In this document: in pieces, positions 1 to 9,134 of the stretch | Numbering within the stretch: position 1 is the first letter of the stretch | Layout: every line of letters begins with the position of its first letter | Origin: Chitinophaga vietnamensis | GTDB lineage: Bacteria > Bacteroidota > Bacteroidia > Chitinophagales > Chitinophagaceae | Direction of reading: 5' to 3' | Assembly (NCBI RefSeq): GCF_902167635.1 | Contig: NZ_CABHMS010000001.1 | Coordinates: forward strand, 62,001 to 126,000 | Length of the DNA: 64,000 nucleotides | Made by a program: the position numbers and the translations under genes | The notes under the pieces: model-generated | Told to the model about the DNA's origin: nothing | The model's input: only the letters and a program-made list of their open reading frames with translations | Databases searched by the model: none

Positions 1-1001
1 TGCCGTACATTGAATGCATTGAAGATAGGAATGCTCGCCGTGAAGCCATAGTTCAGCACGCCATTGCGGTTGAAACGCGGACTGAAATTATTAGATGCCG
101 CATTGGAAGTATTGCGGTTGAAATTATAAGCAGAGTTAAAAGAGATGACAGGAAAATAATCCGCTTTGCGCTCTTTCAGCGCGAGCGCCGATACCGCTAT
201 GTTTTGCTGCTGTACCTTGATGCCGGCGTTGTTGTTTGTTATACTTTGTTGCAAAGCGGCATAAGACAGGTCTGTATTCAGCGGAATGGAATCCTGCACA
301 TCGTAAGTGGTGGCCGTAGCCGGAACCGCCATCAGCTGGTTGAGCAGCGCCTTGCTTTGCTCGATGATGGTAAGCTGTCGCAGGTACAATGCCTTCTGTG
401 CATTCAGGTCTACTTTGGATTGCAACAGGTCCGTTTTCGGACCGAGGCCCGTCTGGAATTTGGCGTCCGACAGTTTCACCCGTTCTTCTGAAATAGACAT
501 TTGCTCTGCCAGCGCTTTCAGTTGCTGCTTTTCCTGTACAATGTTGAAGTAACCGCCAATCACGGTGGCAATGGAATTTTGCACCTGGTTTTTTATTGCC
601 AGCTCGCCGAGATCGCGGATGGCTGCCAGTTTATCGCGGGTGGCAAACATTTTCAGGCCGTCGAACAGGGTCCAGTTCAGGGTAACGTTAGCGTTGATGT
701 TATTGCCTTTGATGCCGCTGGTATCACGTTTGCTGCCGTTGGCAAACTCCTGTTTGGTGGCGGTACGGCTCCAGGAAGTGCCGGCAGCGGCGTTGAGGCG
801 CGGGGCAAAGGCGAAATTCGCATAGGCGTAATCGTTAGCCGACATCTCGGCGCTGTTACGTGCCAGGCGTATATCAAAGTTGTTCTTCAAAGCTACGTCT
901 ATCGCCTGTTCCAACGTTAGTACCTGTTGTGCACGGGCAGCCGTGGCGATGATCATCAGGGAGAGTATCAACAGATACTGCTTCATCCGGTTGCTCTTCA
1001 T
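1..1001 (-). CDS. TolC-family outer membrane efflux channel (3' end beyond window)
   Basis: Outer-membrane exit duct of the tripartite efflux pump whose adaptor and pump genes lie just upstream on the same strand. The frame opens at the ATG at 1001 and runs without a stop to base 1 (about 333 codons), so the C-terminal part is missing. A signal peptide is clear (hydrophobic core LLILSLMIIATAARA, residues about 10-24), followed by the first outer-membrane-efflux repeat (LEQAIDVALKNNFDI) and long heptad-like helices (around QMSISEERVKLSDAKF). The start lies 21 bases after the pump gene's stop, so it is probably co-transcribed. The family assignment is firm; the transported substrate cannot be read from the sequence. 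Confidence 0.9.
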   Translation of the reverse strand, partial: MKSNRMKQYLLILSLMIIATAARAQQVLTLEQAIDVALKNNFDIRLARNSAEMSANDYAYANFAFAPRLNAAAGTSWSRTATKQEFANGSKRDTSGIKGNNINANVTLNWTLFDGLKMFATRDKLAAIRDLGELAIKNQVQNSIATVIGGYFNIVQEKQQLKALAEQMSISEERVKLSDAKFQTGLGPKTDLLQSKVDLNAQKALYLRQLTIIEQSKALLNQLMAVPATATTYDVQDSIPLNTDLSYAALQQSITNNNAGIKVQQQNIAVSALALKERKADYFPVISFNSAYNFNRNTSNAASNNFSPRFNRNGVLNYGFTASIPIFNAFNVR

Positions 1002-1022
1002 AAAATAAAATCTTTTATACAG

Positions 1023-4000
1023 CTATGCATGTGCTGCTGCCATTTCTTCTTCGTTGTGTGCTGCTGCTATTTCTTCGGGCTGTTTCCTGCGGGAGAGGAA
1101 CGTGTACATCGCCGGGATCACATATAGCGTGAGCACCAGTGAAAATACGATACCGCCCACGATCACGATACCCAGCGGAATACGGCTGGTGGCCGCTGCT
1201 CCGAGCGACATCGCAATGGGCAAGGCGCCCAGCGCCATCGCGAGGCTCGTCATCAGAATGGGACGCAAACGCATGGATGAGGCGGTGATCACAGCATCTG
1301 CCTTGGCCAGCCCTTCATCGCGCTTGTGGTTCGCAAACTCTACGATCAAAATACCATTCTTCGTTACCAGCCCTATCAACATGATCACACCGATCTGTGA
1401 AAAGATGTTCCAGGTTTGGTTGAACACCCACAGCGATAGCAATGCGCCCGCAAATGCCAGCGGCACTGTGAGCATGATGGTGAGCGGATCGATCCAGCTT
1501 TCAAACTGCGCTGCCAGTACCAGGTAGATGAGCACCAGGGCAAGACTCAGCGCAAACATCGTGTTGGAGCCGCTTTCGGCATAGTCGCGCGAGGAGCCGG
1601 ACAATGCCGTGCTGTATGAATCGTTGATCACATGCTCCTGTTCCAGTTTATTATAGATGCGGTACATTTCTTTGATACCGTCGCCAATCGTTCTGCCGGG
1701 CGCGAGTCCGGCGGATATGGTGGCCGATTTATAACGATTGAAGTGATAGATGATCGGCGGGCTGGTTTCTTCTGCGATGCTCACCATGTTATCCAGCTGT
1801 ATCGCTTCACCGCGGGAATTGCGCACATACAGGTTTTGCAGGTCCATCGGATCATCACGGTCGGCGCGGAACACCTGCCCCATCACCTGGTATTGTTTAC
1901 CATTGCGGATGAAATAACCATAGCGCAGGTTACTCAATGCCAGCTGCAGGGTTTGGGAGATATCCTGTACAGAAACGCCCAGCTGCGTGGCTTTATCGCG
2001 GTTGATGTGGATACGCAGTTCCGGCTTGTTGAACTTGAGGTCTACGTCGGTGCCCTGGAATACGGGGCTGTTGCCTACTTCATCCATGAAGCGCGGCAAT
2101 ACGGCCGACAGCGAATCAAAGTTGATATGTTCCAGCACAAACGATACCGGCAGCCCGCTCCTGCGGCCCACCTGGATGGTTTGTTGCTCGATGGCGAATA
2201 CTTTTCCCTGTGGGAACCGCGCCATATTGCGGTTTACCATGTCCACGATATTTTTCTGCGAACGTTGGCGTTCCTGCGGTTCGGTGAGCATCACATTCGC
2301 GAAGGCCGTGTTCACAGCGCCCGCGCCGCTGAAGCCCGGCGAGGTTACGCTCAGGATGATCTTCTTCTCCGGGATGGAATCCGCCATGAACTGTGTGAGC
2401 CGGTCCACATAATTATCCATGTAATCATAAGAGGTGCCCTCCGGCGCGGTGATCGACAAACGGAAGCTGCTACGGTCTTCCAGCGGCGCCAGTTCTGCCG
2501 GCAGTGACCTGAACAGCAGTATGATCAGGCCCAGACAAGCCAGGATGATCAATCCTGCCACCCAACGGAAACGCATAAACGATTGCAAGGAGTTTCTGTA
2601 ACCATCTTCCATCCAGCGGAAGAAAGGCTCTGTTTTTTCGTAGAACCAGGAATGGGTATGTGTTTTACGGCCCAGCTTCACATTCAGTACAGGCGTTAAC
2701 GTGAGGGATACGAATGCGGAGATGATCACGGCGCCGGCCACCACAATACCAAATTCGCGGAACAGCTGGCCTACAAAGCCTTGCAGGAAGATGATGGGCA
2801 GAAATACGAATGCGAGGGTAATGGAGGTGGCGATCACCGCGAAGAAGATCTCTTCAGAACCTTCGCGGGCCGCGCGCATGCGGGGCATGCCGGCCTCGAT
2901 CTTTTTATAGATGTTCTCCGTTACCACGATACCATCGTCCACCACCAGGCCCGTAGCCAGTACGATGGCCAGCAGCGTAAGGATGTTGATGGTAAAGCCG
3001 CAGGCATACATAATAAAGAAAGCGCCTATCAGCGATACGGGGATATCTATGAGCGGACGGAAAGCCATGAGCCAGTCGCGGAAGAAGAGGTATACGATGA
3101 GGATCACCAGTACCAGTGCCACGATCAGCGTTTCTTCTACTTCGTCAATTGATTTCTTGATGAAGCGGGTATTGTCCATCGCGATATTCACAGTATAATC
3201 CGTGGGGATATCTTTCTTCAGCTGTTCATATCTTTTATAGAACTCATCCGCGATGGCTACGTAGTTGGATCCGGGCTGCGGAATGAGCGCCAGTGCGATC
3301 ATCGGGCTGCCGGATTCTTTCAGCATGGTCTCTTCATTCTCGGGGCCGAGCACGGCCTGGCCAATATCACGGATGCGGATTTCGCTGCCGTTCACATTTC
3401 TGATGATGAGATTGTTGAAGTCTTCTTCCGACACCAGGCGGCCAAAGGTGCGCACCGTGAAGTCGGTGGCGTTACCCGCAATCTTTCCGGAGGGCAGTTC
3501 CACGTTCTCACGTTGAAGGGCAGTCTGCACATCGGAAGGGGTAAGACTGAAAGACGATAGTTTGGCGGGGTCCATCCAGATGCGCATGGCGTAACGTTTC
3601 TCGCCCCATATCTGTATGGCGCTCACGCCGGGGATGGTCTGTAATTTTTCGAGGAGCACGTTGGTGCCATATTCCGTTACTTCCAGCTGGTTGCGGGTAT
3701 TGCTTTGCACCGTCATGGAGATGATGGCATCGGAGTTGGCGTCTTGTTTAGACACTACCGGTGGTGCGTCGATATCGGGCGGCAGGCTGCGGAGAGCTTG
3801 TGATACTTTGTCGCGCACATCATTGGTGGCGCCTTCGAGGTCCTGGCCCAGTTCAAATTCCACGGTGATGTTGCTGCTACCCTGGCTGCTGCTGGAAGAT
3901 ATATTTTTGATACCGGCAATACCATTGATCTGTTTTTCCAATGGCTCGGTGATCTGTGTTTCGATGATATCGGAGTTGGCGCCTGCATAGGAGGTGCGTA

Positions 4001-4139
4001 CATTCACTATTGGCGGGTCGATGGCCGGGAAGTCTCTTACCCCCAGGAAAGTAAAGCCCACCAGGCCGAATATCACAATGATGATATTCATCACGATCGC
4101 CAGTACAGGCCGTTTGAGCGATAAAGAGGGAAGACTCAT
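1023..4139 (-). CDS. RND efflux pump, inner-membrane permease (HAE1/AcrB type)
   Basis: Proton-driven inner-membrane pump that moves substrates from periplasm or membrane through the adaptor to the TolC-like channel. At 1038 residues it has full AcrB length. Visible features: N-terminal transmembrane helix (residues about 11-33), the large periplasmic loop, and TM4 motif GLVVDDGIVVTEN with the adjacent aspartates D401-D402 used for proton relay in multidrug-type RND pumps. The second half repeats the pattern, with C-terminal membrane helices such as LALVLIYLVLAAQFESW. It sits between adaptor (upstream, 52-base gap) and TolC gene in the usual order. Paired aspartates and no metal-binding motif favour organic substrates over heavy metals; that is inference. 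Confidence 0.95.
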   Translation of the reverse strand: MSLPSLSLKRPVLAIVMNIIIVIFGLVGFTFLGVRDFPAIDPPIVNVRTSYAGANSDIIETQITEPLEKQINGIAGIKNISSSSSQGSSNITVEFELGQDLEGATNDVRDKVSQALRSLPPDIDAPPVVSKQDANSDAIISMTVQSNTRNQLEVTEYGTNVLLEKLQTIPGVSAIQIWGEKRYAMRIWMDPAKLSSFSLTPSDVQTALQRENVELPSGKIAGNATDFTVRTFGRLVSEEDFNNLIIRNVNGSEIRIRDIGQAVLGPENEETMLKESGSPMIALALIPQPGSNYVAIADEFYKRYEQLKKDIPTDYTVNIAMDNTRFIKKSIDEVEETLIVALVLVILIVYLFFRDWLMAFRPLIDIPVSLIGAFFIMYACGFTINILTLLAIVLATGLVVDDGIVVTENIYKKIEAGMPRMRAAREGSEEIFFAVIATSITLAFVFLPIIFLQGFVGQLFREFGIVVAGAVIISAFVSLTLTPVLNVKLGRKTHTHSWFYEKTEPFFRWMEDGYRNSLQSFMRFRWVAGLIILACLGLIILLFRSLPAELAPLEDRSSFRLSITAPEGTSYDYMDNYVDRLTQFMADSIPEKKIILSVTSPGFSGAGAVNTAFANVMLTEPQERQRSQKNIVDMVNRNMARFPQGKVFAIEQQTIQVGRRSGLPVSFVLEHINFDSLSAVLPRFMDEVGNSPVFQGTDVDLKFNKPELRIHINRDKATQLGVSVQDISQTLQLALSNLRYGYFIRNGKQYQVMGQVFRADRDDPMDLQNLYVRNSRGEAIQLDNMVSIAEETSPPIIYHFNRYKSATISAGLAPGRTIGDGIKEMYRIYNKLEQEHVINDSYSTALSGSSRDYAESGSNTMFALSLALVLIYLVLAAQFESWIDPLTIMLTVPLAFAGALLSLWVFNQTWNIFSQIGVIMLIGLVTKNGILIVEFANHKRDEGLAKADAVITASSMRLRPILMTSLAMALGALPIAMSLGAAATSRIPLGIVIVGGIVFSLVLTLYVIPAMYTFLSRRKQPEEIAAAHNEEEMAAAHA

Positions 4140-4191
4140 GATTGATTTATTTAGATATGGTGCGATGCCATTGGCGCCGCAGCATATTTCC

Positions 4192-5274
4192 TTATTGTAC
4201 TTTGTTATACTTCAATACTGCGCCTGGTTTCAGCTGGAGGATACCGGTGGTGATGACGGTGTCGCCGGCTTTGAGGCCGCTGGTGATCTGTACGTTGGCT
4301 TCATCACGGATGCCGGTTTCCACAACGATAAATTTGGCGCGGCCGCTGTCGGCTATGATCACTTTTTTATCGCGGGTGCCTGGTATCACGGCCTGGGAAG
4401 GGATCATCATGGCGTCGGGCATATCTTTCAGGTTGATACGCACTTTCGCAAATGATCCCGGGAAGAGGGCGCCGTTGTTATTCGGTACGATGGCGCGGAG
4501 TTTCACCATGCGGGTATTGAGATCGATCTTGGGATCGATGGCATAGATGCTGCCGGTATATTCTTTATTATCGCCGGCCACGTAAAAGCTCACTTTATCG
4601 CCGTTATGGATCAGGTTACGGTATTTTTCTGCTACGGAGAAATCTATTTTCAGCGGATCTATTTGTTGCAGGGTGGTGATCACGACGGTAGAAGATACGA
4701 TGGCGCCTTCGCTCACGTTACGCAGTCCGAGGCGACCGTTGAAGGGGGCGCGCAGTTCTGTTTTCTGCAGCTGGGTTTGGGTATAGTCCATATCGGCGCC
4801 GAAAGCGCTCACCTGGTTGCGGGTTACATCCACATCCTGGCGGCTGATACCGTTTATCTTGAGGAGGTTCTCCTGGCGTTCGAGCGTGGTTTTGGCCAGT
4901 TGCTGTTGCAGTTTGAGCTTTTGCAGCTGGGCTTTCAGGTCTTCATCATAGAGCTTTACGAGCAGATCGCCTTTTTTAACATTGGTACCTTCTTTAAAAT
5001 AAAGGTGAGTGATACGACCGTTGATTTCGGGCTTTACTTCTACTTCTTCATTACTTTGCAGGGTACCGCTGGCATCAACGTACTGCGACAGCGGCGCGTT
5101 TTTCACGATCCAGGCATCGATGAGCAAGGATTTGGCGGGGCCGCCTCCTTTGGGAGCTGCCGGGCCTTCGGCGGCGGCCTTGTTGCCGGCTACTTTCCTG
5201 TATACAAAGAAAGCGGCAACACCCGCTATAGCCATGATGGCTATTGTGCGGAAGGTTCTTTTGGTATTCGACAT
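4192..5274 (-). CDS. RND efflux periplasmic adaptor (membrane fusion protein)
   Basis: Bridges the RND pump and the outer-membrane channel. 360 residues, normal for the family. Residues about 9-25 (RTIAIMAIAGVAAFFVY) form a signal or membrane anchor. Then come the lipoyl/barrel-sandwich half motif (GRITHLYFKEGTNVKKGDLL), an alpha-hairpin (about 100-165), the second lipoyl half (APFNGRLGLRNVSEGAIV) and a beta-barrel with membrane-proximal domain. First gene of the adaptor-pump-TolC operon. A TAAATTTG promoter element lies about 90 bases upstream on the minus strand. No adjacent regulator is visible. Confidence 0.93.
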   Translation of the reverse strand: MSNTKRTFRTIAIMAIAGVAAFFVYRKVAGNKAAAEGPAAPKGGGPAKSLLIDAWIVKNAPLSQYVDASGTLQSNEEVEVKPEINGRITHLYFKEGTNVKKGDLLVKLYDEDLKAQLQKLKLQQQLAKTTLERQENLLKINGISRQDVDVTRNQVSAFGADMDYTQTQLQKTELRAPFNGRLGLRNVSEGAIVSSTVVITTLQQIDPLKIDFSVAEKYRNLIHNGDKVSFYVAGDNKEYTGSIYAIDPKIDLNTRMVKLRAIVPNNNGALFPGSFAKVRINLKDMPDAMMIPSQAVIPGTRDKKVIIADSGRAKFIVVETGIRDEANVQITSGLKAGDTVITTGILQLKPGAVLKYNKVQ

Positions 5275-5362
5275 GAGCTTATCTGGTCTATGTGTGGTTT
5301 GATCTCTTCGTGCTAAAGTGTGGCTACAGTGCTACATGCAAAGCTGTTCCTCATAAGCCGGG

Positions 5363-5370
5363 CAAATTTA
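5363..5370 (-). promoter_or_regulatory. Putative -7 promoter element of the RND efflux operon
   Basis: On the minus strand this reads TAAATTTG, an exact match to the Bacteroidetes -7 consensus TAnnTTTG, 89 bases before the adaptor ATG. No clear -33 TTTG was found. The predicted leader is about 80 bases. Confidence 0.45.
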
Positions 5371-5634
5371 ATAAATGGAAATGCTGCTTGCATGTGACGA
5401 CTGTTAATTAGCGTTAACGGTTTCTATAAGTGGTGAATAAAACGGTTGAATGGTGATCCTGTGGGGTATTTAAACAGAAAATCTTCAAATATTAATATTT
5501 ACATATCTTGAAAGGGTATAAAATCTTTTATTAACAAAGAAGGAAACCCATTGCCTGTATTGCGTTTGCGGGGAATCGGGGTGCGGTGGCGGCTTTAAAA
5601 TTTGGCCTGCCTGTTGGCAATTCAATAAAAATTA

Positions 5635-5642
5635 TATTTTTG
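5635..5642 (+). promoter_or_regulatory. Putative acpP -7 promoter element
   Basis: TATTTTTG matches TAnnTTTG exactly, with a TTGG at 5614-5617 at about the right spacing for the -33 element. Transcription would begin near 5648, giving a leader of about 28 bases to the ATG at 5676. This settles the acpP start. Confidence 0.65.
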
Positions 5643-5675
5643 CAGTCAAGTTTTAAACCAAAAACACTTAAAATT

Positions 5676-5912
5676 ATGTCAGACATTGCATCAAGAGTTA
5701 AAAAGATCATCATTGACAAATTGGGCGTTGACGAAGCCGAGGTAACTCCTGAAGCCTCCTTCACCAACGACTTAGGCGCTGACTCTTTGGATACGGTAGA
5801 ACTGATTATGGAATTCGAAAAAGAATTCAACATCTCCATTCCTGACGAACAAGCTGAAACTATTACTACTGTTGGCCAGGCAGTTGCTTACCTGGAAGAA
5901 CATGTAAAATAA
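5676..5912 (+). CDS. acpP: Acyl carrier protein
   Basis: Carries growing fatty acyl chains on a 4'-phosphopantetheine arm during type II fatty acid synthesis in the cytoplasm. 78 residues, normal ACP length. The modification motif GADSLD places the attachment serine at S37. Highly acidic, with the usual helices II and III ([20 protein letters not shown]). The ATG at 5676 was chosen because the frame upstream overlaps the promoter and the protein then begins [10 protein letters not shown] as ACPs do. fabF follows 23 bases later, the standard arrangement. Confidence 0.97.
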   Translation: MSDIASRVKKIIIDKLGVDEAEVTPEASFTNDLGADSLDTVELIMEFEKEFNISIPDEQAETITTVGQAVAYLEEHVK

Positions 5913-5935
5913 TCCTACTAATCAGAATTGTTTTA

Positions 5936-7189
5936 ATGCAACCAAGACGAGTTGTCGTTACAGGTTTAGGCGCTCTTACACCGCTCGGCAATACGGTAGC
6001 CGATTATTGGCACGGATTGACGAACGGTGTATCCGGCGCGGATTACATCAAGCAATTTGACGCTTCCAAGTTCAAAACCCGTTTTGCTTGCGAACTGAAA
6101 AATTTTGATCCTACTAATTACCTGGACAAGAAGGAGGCCCGTAAAATGGACCCCTTTACACAAACAGCGGTGATTTCCGCGGATCAGGCTATCCTGGATG
6201 CCAAAATCGATAAAGAGAAGATCAATGCTGACCGCGTTGGTGTGATCTGGGGCACCGGTGTAGGTGGTATGATCAATTTCAGTCACGAGCTGAAAGAATT
6301 TCATAGTGGTGATGGAACACCACGTTTTAGTCCTTTCCTGATTACCAGGCTTATCCTTGATATTGCTGCCGGCTACATTTCCATCCGGCACGGTTTCCGG
6401 GGGCCTAATTTTTCTGTTGTATCAGCTTGCGCATCCGCTACCAATGCCATCATTGAAGCGATGTACAATATCCGTTACGGAAAGGCGGATATGGTAATTA
6501 CCGGCGGCTCGGAAAATGTGATCAACGAGCCTTGCGTTGGCGGCTTTAACGCCATGAAGGCCCTTTCTGAAAGAAATGACGATCCAAAAACCGCTTCCCG
6601 CCCTTTCGACCTCGACCGCGATGGCTTTGTAATGGGCGAAGGCGCCGGTGCATTAGTACTGGAAGAACTGGATCATGCGTTGAATAGAGGTGCTAAGATT
6701 TATGCCGAGCTGGCAGGTGGTGGCGCCACCGCAGATGCACATCACGTAACAGCTCCGCATCCGGAAGGGCTGGGCGCCCAGAACGTAATGCGGCAAGCCC
6801 TCGCTGATGCCGGATTACAGGCCGCCGACATTGACTATATCAATGTTCACGGTACCTCCACCCCCCTGGGCGATATCGCTGAAGTGAAAGCCATTCAGCA
6901 AGTTTTTGGAGAGCACGCTTATAACCTGAATATCAGCTCCACCAAATCCATGACTGGCCATCTCCTCGGTGCTGCCGGTGCTGTGGAATCTATCGCTGTA
7001 ATTATGTCTATCATTGATGGCATAGTTCCTCCTACGATTAACCATTTTACCGACGATCCCCAGCTGGATCCAAAACTTAACTTTACCTTTAACACCGCAC
7101 AACAGAGAGAAGTGAGAGCCGCATTAACCAACACCTTCGGGTTCGGTGGTCATAATGCCTCAGTTATATTCAAAAAATTTGTTCCTTGA
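5936..7189 (+). CDS. fabF: 3-oxoacyl-ACP synthase II
   Basis: Condenses malonyl-ACP with acyl-ACP to extend fatty acids. 417 residues, standard KAS II length. The catalytic triad is visible: C165 (VSACASATN), H305 (NVHGTST) and H342 (SMTGHLLGAAG). Also the GPNFSVVSACAS nucleophile elbow and the C-terminal FGFGGHNASVIF glycine-rich motif. It follows acpP by 23 bases and its end overlaps the start of rnc by about 40 bases, so the three genes are very likely co-transcribed. Confidence 0.97.
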   Translation: MQPRRVVVTGLGALTPLGNTVADYWHGLTNGVSGADYIKQFDASKFKTRFACELKNFDPTNYLDKKEARKMDPFTQTAVISADQAILDAKIDKEKINADRVGVIWGTGVGGMINFSHELKEFHSGDGTPRFSPFLITRLILDIAAGYISIRHGFRGPNFSVVSACASATNAIIEAMYNIRYGKADMVITGGSENVINEPCVGGFNAMKALSERNDDPKTASRPFDLDRDGFVMGEGAGALVLEELDHALNRGAKIYAELAGGGATADAHHVTAPHPEGLGAQNVMRQALADAGLQAADIDYINVHGTSTPLGDIAEVKAIQQVFGEHAYNLNISSTKSMTGHLLGAAGAVESIAVIMSIIDGIVPPTINHFTDDPQLDPKLNFTFNTAQQREVRAALTNTFGFGGHNASVIFKKFVP

Positions 7190-7913
7190 TTGTGTGAAAT
7201 TACTGCCAGGCTTTTTATATCGACTATTATCCAGGAAAAGGCACTTGCACAAAGAGCTGCATAACCTGCTGGGCTTCCAGCCCGGCAACTTTGCCCTCTA
7301 CGAAGTAGCCCTGAGCCACCGCTCCAGCAAAGAGAAATTCCTCGAAAGCAACGAACGGCTGGAATACCTCGGCGACGCCATCCTCGGAGCGATTGTAGGG
7401 GACTATCTCTTCAAAAAATATCCCTACAAAACGGAAGGATATTTGACCGAAATGAGATCCAAGATCGTCAACCGGCAACAACTCAACGATATCGCCATCA
7501 AGATGGGCCTGCGTAAACTCACCATCTACGACAAATACAACAGCTTCCTCAAGATCAGCCAGATATTCGGTAACACCCTCGAAGCCCTCGTAGGCGCCGT
7601 ATACCTCGACAAAGGCTATAACAGGACCCAGCAATTCGTTCACCGCCGTATCATCATGCCCTACATCGATCTCGAAATGCTCGAAAGCGTAGAGATGAAC
7701 CACAAGAACAAATTGTATGGCTGGGCCAATAAAAACGGCAAAACCCTCGAATTTGAACTCCTCGAAGAACAAATGGACAATGGCCGCCGCATCTTCACCG
7801 TCGGCGCCATGGTAGACGGGGAACTGATCTGCAGCGGCAAAGCCTTCAATAAAAAAGATGCCAGCCAGATAGCGGCCCAGCAAGCCATTCAGCTGCTAGG
7901 CCTTACTGATTAA
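7146..7913 (+). CDS. rnc: Ribonuclease III
   Basis: Double-stranded-RNA endonuclease for rRNA and mRNA processing. The signature NERLEYLGD (residues 69-77 from this start) and the second catalytic glutamate in TLEALVGAVYLD (E146) are intact. A C-terminal dsRNA-binding domain follows (about 185-255, ending KKDASQIAAQQAIQLL). Start is uncertain: ATG 7146 or 7155 both overlap the end of fabF, while GTG 7194 would avoid overlap. The catalytic domain only begins near residue 35. acpP-fabF-rnc clustering is common in bacteria. The stop overlaps the convergent GyrI-like gene by four bases. Confidence 0.95.
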   Translation: MVIMPQLYSKNLFLDCVKLLPGFLYRLLSRKRHLHKELHNLLGFQPGNFALYEVALSHRSSKEKFLESNERLEYLGDAILGAIVGDYLFKKYPYKTEGYLTEMRSKIVNRQQLNDIAIKMGLRKLTIYDKYNSFLKISQIFGNTLEALVGAVYLDKGYNRTQQFVHRRIIMPYIDLEMLESVEMNHKNKLYGWANKNGKTLEFELLEEQMDNGRRIFTVGAMVDGELICSGKAFNKKDASQIAAQQAIQLLGLTD

Positions 7914-8518
7914 CCCGCTTTCACCGGATGCCGCAAGATCGTTCTCAATTTCTCCGGCGCCGTTTTCCTGAAGTCAGATAGATATATCTCATGATGCCGC
8001 CCGTTGGAAACAAGGCCCGCATCCTTCATGTAGGCAAACAATAATGCCAGCGTAGCCGGCTCCTCGCTGAAAGGCCCCGTATGCAATATCTGCACGCATT
8101 GTCCTTCCTGGATATCCTTCAGGTCCACTTTCCGCAATAAGACATTGTTCTTTTTCTTTTCGGCCGTGGTTACGGCTTCTGCAAATTGCTGCCGGGTAAC
8201 ATAATCCGGCATGCGTATCACCAGCTCATAGCGCCACAAGTGCCGCGGCACCTGCAAGGGGTCGGTTGTTTGATCATCTACCCACCAGAACCCTTCCAGC
8301 TTGCATACCGTAAAATCCTTTTCTACCTTCTTGCAGATGAACTTGATCGCATAGGCAATAGTGAATAAGGCTTCTGTGGCCTCGGCAAAGGCAGGGCCAT
8401 TGGGATCGCCCTGGCCGGTGATGCTGAGGAAGATACCCCGGTGATGCGTTGCCAGCTCGGGTTTCGGCCCGGCGCTATAGTAGGTTTTGTATAACTTGGT
8501 TAAATCCAGTTTATCCAT
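7910..8518 (-). CDS. GyrI-like small-molecule-binding domain protein
   Basis: 202 residues from ATG 8518. The beginning (LYKTYYSAGPKPELAT, then SITGQGDPNG) matches the YdeE-like branch of the GyrI-like superfamily, known for binding hydrophobic small molecules; a few members hydrolyse them. The aromatic-rich core (LEGFWWVDD, RYELVIRMPDYV) fits a ligand pocket. The frame also opens at ATG 8593, adding a 25-residue hydrophobic stretch, five bases after the upstream stop. I prefer 8518 because the family starts a few residues before the LYK motif. Probably co-transcribed with the two genes upstream. Ligand unknown. Confidence 0.75.
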   Translation of the reverse strand: MDKLDLTKLYKTYYSAGPKPELATHHRGIFLSITGQGDPNGPAFAEATEALFTIAYAIKFICKKVEKDFTVCKLEGFWWVDDQTTDPLQVPRHLWRYELVIRMPDYVTRQQFAEAVTTAEKKKNNVLLRKVDLKDIQEGQCVQILHTGPFSEEPATLALLFAYMKDAGLVSNGRHHEIYLSDFRKTAPEKLRTILRHPVKAG

Positions 8519-8597
8519 ATGTTTCAATTTTAAATAAGTATCTGCGAGAAAGGTCAGTACCAGTGTCCATCCAACGAAGATCCAGGTTCTCATATCA

Positions 8598-9068
8598 TCA
8601 GGCTTTTGTTACCCCTAAAAGAATACGGGTAAGGTTTTGTGAGCTGTTCGTAAAATCATATTGGAAGTATTGCTCCCGGTGATAGCCGCTGTATTCCAGT
8701 CCCATGGCGGCGATGCGGGCAAACAGAGGGCCATAGGTGGCCGCCAGCTCCTCCCAGGGGCCTTCATGGAGCGCACTGGCAAACTGAAAGGGAGACAGGG
8801 TTTCGCAGCGATAGGGCGCGGGCACAGGCTGCAGCGCCGTCACCGGCAGGCCGATATCCAGGGTAAAACGGGTGCCGGGCTGCCCGTCGAAGCCACGATA
8901 ATGCCATTCCACCGGGCCACTCACTTCGAGGCCGGCTGCTATAGCGGCTTCATAAAGTTCTTTTGTCACTACGCGCACCAGGGCCATCATGCCCTGAAAG
9001 TCAGTCTCATAGCGCCTGTAGAAGAAATGCAGCGGCAGGCTGGTTTGGGTGTAGGTAACAGTTTCCAT
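8598..9068 (-). CDS. GyrI-like / effector-binding domain protein
   Basis: 156 residues from ATG 9068 (an in-frame ATG at 9095 adds nine residues). Reads as a stand-alone effector-binding domain of the AraC-E/GyrI type: LPLHFFYRRYETDFQGMMAL at the N-terminus and the paired beta-alpha-beta halves, the second around ALHEGPWEELAATYGPLFAR. These domains bind small ligands and often partner a DNA-binding protein. It lies between a WYL-type regulator (upstream) and a second GyrI-like gene, all on one strand with short gaps. No DNA-binding domain of its own. Function inferred only from the fold family. Confidence 0.7.
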   Translation of the reverse strand: METVTYTQTSLPLHFFYRRYETDFQGMMALVRVVTKELYEAAIAAGLEVSGPVEWHYRGFDGQPGTRFTLDIGLPVTALQPVPAPYRCETLSPFQFASALHEGPWEELAATYGPLFARIAAMGLEYSGYHREQYFQYDFTNSSQNLTRILLGVTKA

Positions 9069-9134
9069 ATTGCTTTGTTTTGTTTGATGATACAAAGCAA
9101 CAACCGGGGTATGACAACCTTATGTCAGGAGGAT

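Larger units (their letters stand above)
5275..5675. other. Intergenic region between divergent RND operon and acpP
   Basis: About 400 bases without a convincing gene. It holds the putative minus-strand promoter at 5363-5370 and the plus-strand acpP promoter at 5635-5642. The open frame that extends the acpP reading frame back to 5586 spans that promoter and is not credible coding sequence. No hairpin terminator or repeat was recognised. Confidence 0.6.

Noticed and set aside
5586-5675. 30-residue N-terminal extension of acyl carrier protein
   Set aside because: It spans the promoter; ACPs start at [10 protein letters not shown].
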